Assembly: GCA_965658355.1 (NCBI GenBank)
Contig: CBFHRX010000013.1
Coordinates: 1-44,690 of the forward strand
Direction of reading: 5' to 3'
Length of the DNA stretch: 44,690 bases
Source of the DNA: UBA11891 sp965658355
Lineage (GTDB): Bacteria; Bacteroidota; Bacteroidia; Flavobacteriales; Flavobacteriaceae
Below the pieces are notes generated by a model. It was not told where the DNA came from. It was given only the letters and a program-made list of their open reading frames with translations, and ran no database searches. This document shows, one piece after another, positions 1 through 7,275 of this stretch (its first letter is position 1; the number at the start of each line of letters is the position of its first letter). Made by a program: the position numbers and the translations under genes.

Positions 1-236
1 GCATACGTCTGAGAATCCTGAAAATACCAAAGCCCTTTATTTCCTGTGGCTTGTTTTTTAGAATCTAATATAAACACCCATAAATCGGCTTCCTCTGGAT
101 AATCCGTAATAAATACTGGAATTACCTTTTTTGAGGGTGTTCCAACAGATTGCACAACCTGTGCGGGAAGACTCAGGCAAAAAATTACAGCCAGAATTAC
201 TAGGCAGAAACGCTTTCTATTTGCTGCCAACTCCAT
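1..236 (-). CDS. DUF6150-like secreted protein, truncated by window edge
   Basis: The reading frame starts with ATG at 236 and runs off the left edge, giving about 78 residues. The N-terminus is a signal peptide: charged ELAANRKR, then a hydrophobic stretch ending SLPAQ. After it come strand-like motifs of the type VFITDYPEEADLWVF and GLWYFQDSQT. These resemble the repeated 'YxxxADLxV ... GlWYf' pattern I associate with DUF6150-family proteins. The function of that family is not known to me. The start overlaps the last 20 bases of the upstream lipoprotein gene, so the two are probably co-transcribed and translationally coupled. The family call rests on a short segment and is tentative; the signal peptide is clear. 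Confidence 0.6.
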   Translation of the reverse strand, partial: MELAANRKRFCLVILAVIFCLSLPAQVVQSVGTPSKKVIPVFITDYPEEADLWVFILDSKKQATGNKGLWYFQDSQTY

Positions 237-654
237 TAAAATTATCATGTGTGTGATTATTTGTCCAATTCAAATAAGCGCAGAAATAGTCTAAATCAGC
301 ATCGTACTCAAACTCAAATAACAGCTCGTTATCCGCTACCCGCGGAGATTGCAACAAAGCAACATTTGGAAGCTTTAGTGTATTGTTCTCATAAAGGTGC
401 TCTCCCGTGAAGGTGTGCTCTCTAAACACTCCGTTTTCTCCTGTCGTAAAAATGACGGTCATGGTTTCTTTTTGAATCTCTATACTATTTACATAGCACT
501 GTTTTTCTGCTTTTGAAGAAGACCGGCGTATCTTCCATTTACCAATGAGTTGTGGCTCTATTTCGGGCATAGTGTCTTCTTCACTTTTACACCCACTACA
601 GAGTATTATTGCAATAAGTAGAAGTATCGATACTGGCTGTTTCATCATTCTCAT
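217..654 (-). CDS. small lipoprotein of unknown function
   Basis: This 145-residue protein has a lipoprotein signal: MRMMK, a hydrophobic run, then CSGC with the lipidated cysteine at residue 22. The mature part begins with an acidic linker (KSEEDTMPE), followed by LIGKWKIRRS, a start seen in lipocalin-like beta-barrel lipoproteins. The rest is strand-rich, with no catalytic motif that I recognise. It overlaps the downstream DUF6150-like gene by 20 bases. Met codons at 648 and 645 are alternative starts; 654 is used because it gives the full positively charged N-region. The 145 bases up to the SET gene stop contain a hairpin, described separately. Confidence 0.65.
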   Translation of the reverse strand: MRMMKQPVSILLLIAIILCSGCKSEEDTMPEIEPQLIGKWKIRRSSSKAEKQCYVNSIEIQKETMTVIFTTGENGVFREHTFTGEHLYENNTLKLPNVALLQSPRVADNELLFEFEYDADLDYFCAYLNWTNNHTHDNFNGVGSK

Positions 655-753
655 CTATTAGTTTAACTTCTATTTAACCTCTTATTGTGAAGATCTTAAC
701 GTTATGAAATCTACTTTTACAATGGAAATAGGCTTTTTTCATTTTGTTTGATT

Positions 754-801
754 CCCGCTTGAAAGGTTTTAGAAGTTTTATGCTTTCAGGCGGGTTTTTT
801 T
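754..801 (+). terminator. plus-strand intrinsic terminator without a plus-strand gene
   Basis: A 12-pair stem (CCCGCTTGAAAG at 754-765 pairing with CTTTCAGGCGGG at 783-794, one G-T wobble) has a 17-base loop and is followed by seven Ts (795-801). The U-tract is on the plus strand, yet both flanking genes are on the minus strand. Read on the minus strand the stem follows the SET gene stop codon directly, but no T-run comes after it. It may end antisense or small-RNA transcription, or act weakly for the minus-strand operon. Confidence 0.6.
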
Positions 802-1168
802 ATTGTGACACCTCAAACTCAAACTCCCAATTTGGATTTTCTAGCTTGTTGATAATATATTTCAGCGTCAGTTCCTCACCTGCTTCAATTGCGCTTGTGG
901 TCACCAAACGTATGTGTTTTACGGCCCCCACACTTTCGTCTTCATGAGCAATAACAGCCTTACAATTGGGCATGTCATGGTGGTTGATAAAACCTCCTAT
1001 CGGTAGGCGGATGTAGCCATTTTCAAATCGCTCGTCGAACACATGGCTCATTCCCAAATCGGTCCCTTCTGCAATCGGCTTTGTTGCTACTAGTCCTAAG
1101 CCTTCTATTCTACTCTCCTTTATGGTCAAAAAAGAGGGCAAGGGTCGCCATTGACTTTCCTTCAGCAT
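800..1168 (-). CDS. small SET-domain protein (putative protein lysine methyltransferase)
   Basis: This is a 122-residue protein consisting almost only of a SET domain. Visible motifs are the N-terminal IEGLGLVATKPIAEGT (G-x-G entry strand), the central GGFINHHDMPNC, which matches the NHxxxPNC SAM/substrate motif, and the C-terminal AGEELTLKY, which matches GEELTxxY. The family transfers methyl groups from S-adenosylmethionine to lysine; the bacterial target is unknown. The frame stays open upstream to 1270, but that would overlap the thiolase gene by 71 bases. The ATG at 1168 leaves a 31-base gap and begins just before the first SET strand, so it is preferred. No pre-SET region or post-SET cysteine cluster is present. 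It probably sits in an operon with the thiolase and BASS transporter upstream. Confidence 0.75.
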   Translation of the reverse strand: MLKESQWRPLPSFLTIKESRIEGLGLVATKPIAEGTDLGMSHVFDERFENGYIRLPIGGFINHHDMPNCKAVIAHEDESVGAVKHIRLVTTSAIEAGEELTLKYIINKLENPNWEFEFEVSQ

Positions 1169-1199
1169 ATACAAATCGTGTTTTTGTAAAATTAAAAAA

Positions 1200-2369
1200 T
1201 TATTTCTTGAGAATAAGTGCTGAAGCTCCCCCTCCGCCATTGCAAATACCTGCTGCTGCGTAGGTGCCACTTCGTTGCAATTGGTTGACTAAACTTACCA
1301 CTATTCTGGCCCCTGAGCAGCCTAATGGATGTCCTAAAGAAACAGCACCTCCATTGGGGTTGACCTTTGCAGTATCCAGATTCAATAATTTGATATTTGC
1401 CAGTCCAACTACTGAAAACGCTTCATTCAGCTCAAACCAATCTATTTGCTCTAGCGTAAGTCCAGCCAAATCAAGAGCTTTGGGCAATGCTTTAGCAGGA
1501 GCTGTTGTAAACCACTGCGGCTCCTGAGCTGCATCTGCGTAACTAACAAGGGTCGCCATGGGGCTCATTCCCAATGCTACCGCCTTCTCTTCTGACATTA
1601 AAACCACGGCAGCAGCTCCATCATTTAATGTGGAAGCATTTGCAGCTGTCACAGTACCCTCTTTTCCAAAAGCAGGGCGTAGCTGTGGAATTTTATCCAA
1701 GTTGACATTCAGATATTCTTCATCTTGTGTACACTCTATCGGATCCCCTTTGCGTTGCGGGACAGCTACAGGAACTACTTCAGCAGCATAGAATCCCGAT
1801 TCCCAGGCTGCCTTGCTACGTGTATAAGAAGAAATAGCAAAAGCATCTTGATCAGTCCTACTGATTTGGAGTTTTTTGGCTGTTGCATCTGCAAATACTC
1901 CCATTGCTACTTGATCATAAGCATCGGTAAGCCCATCTATCTGCATACTGTCTTGAAGGGGAACAGCACCAAATTTTGCGCCCTTTCTGAGATTGGAATA
2001 GTGTGGGCTTTGACTCATGTTTTCCATCCCACCAGCCACTATTATATCAGCCTGCCCTAAGGCAATACTTTGTGCCGCTAGCTGTATACTTTTCATACCA
2101 GAAGCACATACTTTATTGACCGTTGTACAAGGAACTGTATCGGGAATTCCTGCTTTGATTGCTGCTTGACGAGCAGGTGACTGCCCACAACCAGCCTGCA
2201 AAACTTGGCCCATGAAAACCTCCTCCACGCTTTCAGGAGCCAATCCTATTGCCGTCAATGCCCCTTTAATAGCAGTAGCTCCTAAATCAACCGCTGATAC
2301 TGTGGATAGGGCCCCCATAAAACTTCCAATTGGGGTGCGCTTGGCTGCTACTAGTACAACATTTTTCAT
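1200..2369 (-). CDS. acetyl-CoA C-acyltransferase (thiolase)
   Basis: This 389-residue protein has the normal length for a degradative or biosynthetic thiolase. The nucleophilic cysteine is Cys88 in NKVCASGMKS. The NEAF motif follows, then His347 in GHPLGCSGAR and the second catalytic cysteine, Cys376, in GICNGGGGAS. The enzyme condenses two acetyl-CoA to acetoacetyl-CoA, or cleaves 3-ketoacyl-CoA, in the cytoplasm. Sequence alone does not separate acetoacetyl-CoA thiolase (AtoB/PhaA type) from a beta-oxidation FadA type, although the length and motifs fit the AtoB type well. Its ATG is 2 bases after the stop of the BASS transporter, so the two are one operon; the SET gene follows 31 bases downstream. 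Confidence 0.93.
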   Translation of the reverse strand: MKNVVLVAAKRTPIGSFMGALSTVSAVDLGATAIKGALTAIGLAPESVEEVFMGQVLQAGCGQSPARQAAIKAGIPDTVPCTTVNKVCASGMKSIQLAAQSIALGQADIIVAGGMENMSQSPHYSNLRKGAKFGAVPLQDSMQIDGLTDAYDQVAMGVFADATAKKLQISRTDQDAFAISSYTRSKAAWESGFYAAEVVPVAVPQRKGDPIECTQDEEYLNVNLDKIPQLRPAFGKEGTVTAANASTLNDGAAAVVLMSEEKAVALGMSPMATLVSYADAAQEPQWFTTAPAKALPKALDLAGLTLEQIDWFELNEAFSVVGLANIKLLNLDTAKVNPNGGAVSLGHPLGCSGARIVVSLVNQLQRSGTYAAAGICNGGGGASALILKK

Positions 2370-2371
2370 AC

Positions 2372-3325
2372 TTATTTTTTAGTGCTTCTTGATTGAATTA
2401 GCGTATTTTTTTTTGAAGTATTTGAGAATACTACCGTAAATATACTACCGTAAATAGAGTGTACCAAGCTGGAAATAGCGGCTGGAATAGCAGTCATAGG
2501 ATTGGCAAAATTTTCCTGTGCCAATACCACGCCCAAACCTGAATTCTGCATCCCTACTTCTATTGCTATGGTTTTACTTACCTCTTTATTTTTTAGTAAC
2601 AGTTCACTAATCATATAACCCAGCAAAAACCCTAAGAAGTGGAGTATCATCAATGCGGCCGTCAATCGGAGGCCTGCGCTTACTATAATCTCACTTCCTT
2701 GACCAATGATACTCGCTACTATCAAAGTGATTAGAATAACAGCTAAAGGGGGCGCATAGGGAACATACTTTTGAGTTGCCTTTGGAAAAAAACGATTGAT
2801 TAATACCCCTAGTGTTATGGGGAGAAGGACGACTTTAAGGGTGCTTAAAAAAAGTCCCCCAGCAGCTACTTCTACATAGGTTCCAGATAATTGTGATGTT
2901 AGCAGAGGTGTGAAGGCTATTGCCGAAATGGTAGATACAGCTGTCATCGCTACAGAAAGAGCTACATTGGCCTTGGCTAAATAAGCGATGACATTGGAGG
3001 CTGTTCCTCCTGGACAACAGGATACCAATATCAACCCCACTGCAAAAAAGGGGGGCAATTCAAATAGGATTCCCAAAAGCCATCCCAAAAAGGGCATCAC
3101 CGTATATTGGAGCGCCATCCCTAAAAATACCCAGGTAGGGGTTCTGGCAATCTCTTTAAAATCTTCCCATCGAAGTGTAATTCCCATACCCAGCATAATT
3201 CCCCCCAGTCCATAGGTGATCAAGGGGCCCGAAAACCATGTAAAAATCGGTGGGTAAAAAAGCGCCATTCCCGCTGAAATACTCACCAGAAAGGGAAAAG
3301 CCTTCGTTATTTGTGTACTCCTCAA
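2372..3325 (-). CDS. bile acid:sodium symporter (BASS) family transporter
   Basis: This 317-residue inner-membrane protein has about nine to ten hydrophobic segments. The BASS signatures are present: CCPGGTASNV near residue 100 (sodium-site crossover region) and EVGMQNSGLGVVLA near residue 250. Family members import organic acids such as bile acids, pyruvate or pantoate with sodium; the substrate here cannot be read from sequence. The start is TTG at 3325: an in-frame stop lies just upstream, and the next ATG would remove the first membrane segment. The TTG follows the stop of the secreted-protein gene by 2 bases, and the thiolase follows by 2 bases, so translation is probably coupled. The company of a secreted amidohydrolase and a thiolase hints at uptake of a carboxylate, by inference only. 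Confidence 0.88.
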   Translation of the reverse strand: MRSTQITKAFPFLVSISAGMALFYPPIFTWFSGPLITYGLGGIMLGMGITLRWEDFKEIARTPTWVFLGMALQYTVMPFLGWLLGILFELPPFFAVGLILVSCCPGGTASNVIAYLAKANVALSVAMTAVSTISAIAFTPLLTSQLSGTYVEVAAGGLFLSTLKVVLLPITLGVLINRFFPKATQKYVPYAPPLAVILITLIVASIIGQGSEIIVSAGLRLTAALMILHFLGFLLGYMISELLLKNKEVSKTIAIEVGMQNSGLGVVLAQENFANPMTAIPAAISSLVHSIYGSIFTVVFSNTSKKNTLIQSRSTKK

Positions 3326-3327
3326 TT

Positions 3328-3984
3328 TCAGTTCTTAGGACGAAGTGTCCAGATTTCATGCAGTGGTTTCCCCTTACTACTCATGCCTTTGTGATACCAA
3401 TCATTCTCTTTACGATCGTATTCAAAGCGGAGGCTAGCACCGGCTCTGCTGTTATCTCTTGAAAAATACCCTATCTCTTCAATGTAGGTTCCCTCAATGG
3501 CTTTATAATGGCCGCCGCCTGAACCAAAAAATTGAAATGTTTCGGTATTGAATGCCGTCCATTGAAAACAGCCATCTATCAAAAATTTCATCGTTTTTCT
3601 ACTTCTAGTTATATCTCGCCTTTGCTCACCTTCGGGTTTAACACGTCCAGCCATCAGCCATTTTCCATCCAAGGCTTGAGCCGCTTTTTCCTTGGCTTTC
3701 CATGAGCTAGTATCCCAGCTATAGCCTTTCAATTGGTCTTTTTCATGATTGGAATTAAACTCAAAGTCTGATTTGATTGTCATTCCTTCTTTCTGATAAA
3801 ACCCGCCTCTTGTCAGTATAAATACTGATGGATTATCTTGATATATGGTTTCAATGATATACTCCTCATCCATCAAAATTCGATGCTGTAAAACTTGATC
3901 ATTTTCAGTAGATTCAAATTCATATACTTGCGCATGGACACAAAACACTGAAAGGAGTCCAAATGCTTGAATTATTTTTTTCAT
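3328..3984 (-). CDS. secreted protein of unknown function
   Basis: This 218-residue protein has a short signal peptide (MKKIIQAFGLLSVFCVHAQ) and so acts in the periplasm or outside. The mature part contains DGKWLMAGR, then SRKTMKFLIDGCFQWTAFN and EGTYIEEIGYFSRD, an alternating-strand pattern that suggests a lipocalin-like or DUF4488-like beta barrel. I do not recognise a named family with certainty. No catalytic motif is visible. It lies 81 bases downstream of the secreted amidohydrolase and 2 bases upstream of the BASS transporter, so it may serve the same process. The call of secretion is firm; any function is not. Confidence 0.7.
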   Translation of the reverse strand: MKKIIQAFGLLSVFCVHAQVYEFESTENDQVLQHRILMDEEYIIETIYQDNPSVFILTRGGFYQKEGMTIKSDFEFNSNHEKDQLKGYSWDTSSWKAKEKAAQALDGKWLMAGRVKPEGEQRRDITRSRKTMKFLIDGCFQWTAFNTETFQFFGSGGGHYKAIEGTYIEEIGYFSRDNSRAGASLRFEYDRKENDWYHKGMSSKGKPLHEIWTLRPKN

Positions 3985-4065
3985 GACATGCTATTTTGTG
4001 AGTGACCACTTTTCAAATAGGGTTTAAACAGATTATTGATGACTGCTTTTAACATTAAGACCCAT

Positions 4066-5484
4066 TTAATTTCTATAATTTAAGGCGGGCTCACGATCTC
4101 CCAATAGTGGGATGTATTCAAAATCTGCTCCTCTTACCTCTATGAATTCTTTTTTGATTTGCTCTCTAAAACCAGCTTGATCAAAAAGCTGCATCCCGGT
4201 TAGAGCAAGAGTTTTGGCCGCAACCATCATTCCTTTTTCACCAATTGTTGTACCCCCAGCAGCCACTGCTTGCCAACTATGTGCCGGAGTACCCGGAACC
4301 CATGTTGCGGCTCTTAGGCCAGCTGTTGGAACCGCAAAACTCACATCGCCTACATCGGTAGATCCTCCCGCTTTTTCAGAATCTGAATAAGGCATTACCC
4401 CTTCTACATATTCTGTAGATAAAGGTCGATTGAGGGTTTTTGAGATTTCTTCTGCAAAAGCTTTTTCTTCTGAATTGTAGGTATAACCTCCTATTTTTTC
4501 AAGGTTTTGCTGGACCCTTTTTTGCAAAGAAGGAACATACAGTAGTTCATGTGTCCCCCCTATCATTTCGTAGTCCATCGTAGTCCCTGTCCCTAGGGCA
4601 GCACCTTTGGCAGCGTTAACAATGCGGTCAAACACGCGAATCACTTCATCTCTTGTGGTATGGCGAGAGTAATAGTATACCTCTGCAAAATCTGGAACGA
4701 CATTGGGTGCTTCTCCACCTCTTGTGATCACATAATGGATTCGAGTATCGTCGGTAACATGCTCTCGCATCATATTGACCATAGCATTCATGGCTTCAAC
4801 AGCATCTAAAGCTGAACGTCCCATTTCAGGAGCTCCGGCTGCGTGTGCGGCAACACCATAGAATCGAAATTTGGCTGATTTATTGGCCAATGCAGGACGT
4901 ATCCCCGCTGAATTTTTACTGTCTGCATGCCAATGAAGGGCCACGTCTAAATCATCAAACAAACCAGCTCGAGTCATATAGACTTTTCCAGATCCGCCTT
5001 CTTCTGCAGGACAGCCATAGAGCTTAATGGTCCCTTTTTTCCCTGTTTTTTTCAAATAATTTTTCAATGCAATGGCAGCTGCAGTAGAAGCGGTTCCAAA
5101 TAAATGATGCCCGCATGCGTGCCCCCCTCTCCCTTCGTTTGAAACTTTGTAGGGAACTGCTTTTTGAGACAAGCCAGGAAGAGCATCATATTCTGCTAAT
5201 ATTCCAATAGTAGGGCCTCCAGACCCATAGGTAGCAACAAATGCTGTTGGAATGCCAGCAACTCCTTTTTCAATAGTAAAACCTTCGTTTGCAAGGGTTG
5301 ACTGTAATAAGGCACTGCTTTGTTCTTCTTGATACCCCAATTCGGCATAGGACCAAATTGTCTGAGCTATTTCTCCGTATTTACTGGCTTGGGTCTCTAA
5401 TTGGCTTAGCTGTTGTTCGTATCGTTTTTGTGCCGACAGGTTGCCAATGATAAAAAAGGTCAATAAAAATTGTATGTTTTTCAT
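4066..5484 (-). CDS. secreted M20-family amidohydrolase (AbgB-like)
   Basis: This 472-residue metallopeptidase-fold hydrolase has a signal peptide ending LSAQ near residue 19. The M20 metal-binding motifs are clear: GGHACGHHLFG (His122, Cys124, His126, His127), CPAEEGGSGK (Glu161, Glu162) and ALHWHAD near residue 185. The dimerisation domain follows, with GVAAHAAGAPEMGRSALDAV, typical of AbgB and aminoacylase-like carboxypeptidases. Such enzymes hydrolyse N-acyl amino acids or aminobenzoyl-glutamate; the substrate here is unknown. Most characterised AbgB-type enzymes are cytoplasmic, so export is a point of interest. It is the first gene of the minus-strand group leading to the BASS transporter and thiolase, with an 81-base gap to the next gene. 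No perfect -7 element was found upstream. Confidence 0.9.
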   Translation of the reverse strand: MKNIQFLLTFFIIGNLSAQKRYEQQLSQLETQASKYGEIAQTIWSYAELGYQEEQSSALLQSTLANEGFTIEKGVAGIPTAFVATYGSGGPTIGILAEYDALPGLSQKAVPYKVSNEGRGGHACGHHLFGTASTAAAIALKNYLKKTGKKGTIKLYGCPAEEGGSGKVYMTRAGLFDDLDVALHWHADSKNSAGIRPALANKSAKFRFYGVAAHAAGAPEMGRSALDAVEAMNAMVNMMREHVTDDTRIHYVITRGGEAPNVVPDFAEVYYYSRHTTRDEVIRVFDRIVNAAKGAALGTGTTMDYEMIGGTHELLYVPSLQKRVQQNLEKIGGYTYNSEEKAFAEEISKTLNRPLSTEYVEGVMPYSDSEKAGGSTDVGDVSFAVPTAGLRAATWVPGTPAHSWQAVAAGGTTIGEKGMMVAAKTLALTGMQLFDQAGFREQIKKEFIEVRGADFEYIPLLGDREPALNYRN

Positions 5485-5800
5485 AATTAGTAAAGAGTTA
5501 ACGGTTTACATTTTTTTCTATTGGGATTGGAAATCCAATCAAACAACTTTTAAGAGCATTCCATAATTTCTTAGAAGTGTATTAAATGTATAAAATTAAT
5601 ACAACTGCTTTGCACTAAACTTATCCTATTATGGTATGCGCTCTAAAAACACCTACTGTTGTTGCAAAATGTAAACCCTTTCTTTAATAAAGAATGTATT
5701 ATTCCTCGCTTCTAAAATACAAGAGTATATGGTCAAAAAGACGCCATTCAATTCACTAAAGAAAATCTTATTTAATAGAACAATCTAAAAGAAGGGGCCC
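5485..5800. other. 316-base intergenic region
   Basis: This is the only gap over 300 bases. It must hold the promoter of the amidohydrolase (minus) and the 3' end of the EamA transporter transcript. I see no convincing ORF, RNA gene or perfect TAnnTTTG element. One short perfect hairpin, GATTGG-AAAT-CCAATC, lies at 5525-5540, about 40 bases upstream of the amidohydrolase start. The composition is strongly A+T rich. Confidence 0.5.
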
Positions 5801-6691
5801 TTATTGACGAGAGTGTGTTTTTTTTGTGTCCGTAATTAAATAGACCCCAGCCATTATAATCATACTGGCTGCAAATTGTTCCCATCCCAATTGTTCTCCG
5901 TCTAATACGCCCCAAAAAATAGCGACAACAGGTAATAAGTAGGTGATGGAAGATGAAAAAACAGGCGATGAGATGGCAACCAATTCATTAAATACGACTT
6001 TGGCCATAGCCGTTCCAAAAAAGGCTAAAAGAAAAATATAGCCTATCGAATGCTGAACGATAGAGGATTGAAAATTTAAATCCACAAAGCCAGAACCCAA
6101 AAAGATGGCAAATGCAGGGAAGCTGATCACACTAAAGTTTCCCAAAGCAATCCCCAAAGAAGAAATGCCTCCTAATCTGTATTTTATGATGTTCACATTC
6201 GCTGCATAACACAAAGCAGCGACCACCACCAATAAAAGATACAGTCCATTTTCGACTCCAGTACTTTGAATCTGTTTCACCACGAGAATAAGCGTTCCAA
6301 AAAGCCCTACTACTACACCCAATAGCTTCTTTTTTTGGAGTCCAATCCCAAAAAAAAACAACCCAAATAATAAAGTAAATAAGGGGGTAAGCCCATTGAG
6401 AACAGCTGCAATGGCACTGTCAATTTTGGTCTCTGCAAAAGCAAAAAGATAGTTCGGAAAAAAGGTGCCTAAAAAGCCCGAAAGCCCGATCCATGACCAT
6501 TTGTCAACAGGAATTTTTTTTAGGTGTTTGTAGCCTACGAGGAGCAAGATTGAAAAAGTAAATAGGATTCTGAGCGACCCTAATTGAATAGGAGAAAGTG
6601 CAATCAAACCTTTCTTTATCAATATGTACGAGCTCCCCCATATCAGCGATAATAAAATCAGATACCCCCACTTTTTATAATCCGTATGCAT
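5801..6691 (-). CDS. EamA/DMT-family inner-membrane transporter
   Basis: This 296-residue protein has ten predicted membrane segments arranged as two EamA repeats. The first begins WGYLILLSLIWGSSYILIKKGL and ends near residue 140; the second starts near residue 150. GSSYILIKK and the LTPLFTLLFG and YLLPVVAIFWG segments are typical of the drug/metabolite transporter superfamily. Members export amino acids, sugars or other metabolites, and the substrate cannot be inferred. It follows gldD by 17 bases on the same strand and is probably the last gene of the mutY-ssb-gldE-gldD transcript. No T-run terminator follows it, only a short GGGCCC palindrome. Confidence 0.88.
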   Translation of the reverse strand: MHTDYKKWGYLILLSLIWGSSYILIKKGLIALSPIQLGSLRILFTFSILLLVGYKHLKKIPVDKWSWIGLSGFLGTFFPNYLFAFAETKIDSAIAAVLNGLTPLFTLLFGLFFFGIGLQKKKLLGVVVGLFGTLILVVKQIQSTGVENGLYLLLVVVAALCYAANVNIIKYRLGGISSLGIALGNFSVISFPAFAIFLGSGFVDLNFQSSIVQHSIGYIFLLAFFGTAMAKVVFNELVAISSPVFSSSITYLLPVVAIFWGVLDGEQLGWEQFAASMIIMAGVYLITDTKKTHSRQ

Positions 6692-6708
6692 ACCGCTGTA
6701 AAGATGCG

Positions 6709-7275
6709 TTATTTATCGGCATCCCACTTTAATGTTTCCATTAAATGAATCACATCTTTTTCAATATAATTCAATGCGGGAAGGAGGGAATCGTAGTTTG
6801 GCCTGGAGTAAAAGTAAAGAGACCCAACCATAAAATGATCTGTGCTATCGGTCAAAAAAAACTGTAGCTGGGAAGCGGCATTTCCAACTACCTTAAAAAG
6901 AGTGCCATATACTCTTTCTTCAGGGTTTACAAAAACGCGCTCTGGAATTTCTTCTGCTTTGCTGATATGCTTACTAGGAAGCTTATAGGCATCCGTCAAT
7001 AGGGAATCTAAGTTATTGGTCACAGGAACATACGACAAATACAATGTCGCTTTCATGTCAGGATACAATAAGGTATGGGAGCGGTTTTTAACGGTTTTGA
7101 CTTGTACCCGATCATTGTACTCAAATTCAAAGGGGATTTTTTTATCAAACTTAGTGTATCGAGACTGTGGATACTCCAAGGCAAGCAATCCTTTGGGTTT
7201 GGGAAGCGTATTCTCTGCGCAAGAATAAAACATACACATGAGAAATAAAAGCATCCTGTTTTTAGTGATCATCAT
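6709..7275 (-). CDS. gldD: gliding motility lipoprotein GldD
   Basis: This 188-residue lipoprotein has a short hydrophobic N-terminus followed by Cys19 in MFYSCAEN. The mature start, LPKPKGLLALEYPQSRY, is the characteristic GldD opening, and the body (HTLLYPDMKATLYLSYVPV, then GTLFKVVGNAASQLQFFLTDST) also agrees with that family. In Flavobacterium johnsoniae GldD is needed for gliding and works with the type IX secretion machinery; its exact role is not settled. The start codon overlaps the stop of gldE as ATGA, so the two are translationally coupled, the same arrangement as in other flavobacteria. A second ATG at 7272 is an alternative start. Confidence 0.95.
   Translation of the reverse strand: MMITKNRMLLFLMCMFYSCAENTLPKPKGLLALEYPQSRYTKFDKKIPFEFEYNDRVQVKTVKNRSHTLLYPDMKATLYLSYVPVTNNLDSLLTDAYKLPSKHISKAEEIPERVFVNPEERVYGTLFKVVGNAASQLQFFLTDSTDHFMVGSLYFYSRPNYDSLLPALNYIEKDVIHLMETLKWDADK

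Noticed and set aside
744..947. Plus-strand ORF of 67 residues over the SET gene end
   Set aside because: It begins inside the terminator stem region, lies antisense to the SET coding sequence and has no recognisable protein features.
800..1270. Longer start for the SET protein at 1270
   Set aside because: It overlaps the thiolase by 71 bases and adds residues with no resemblance to the SET fold. ATG 1168 is cleaner.
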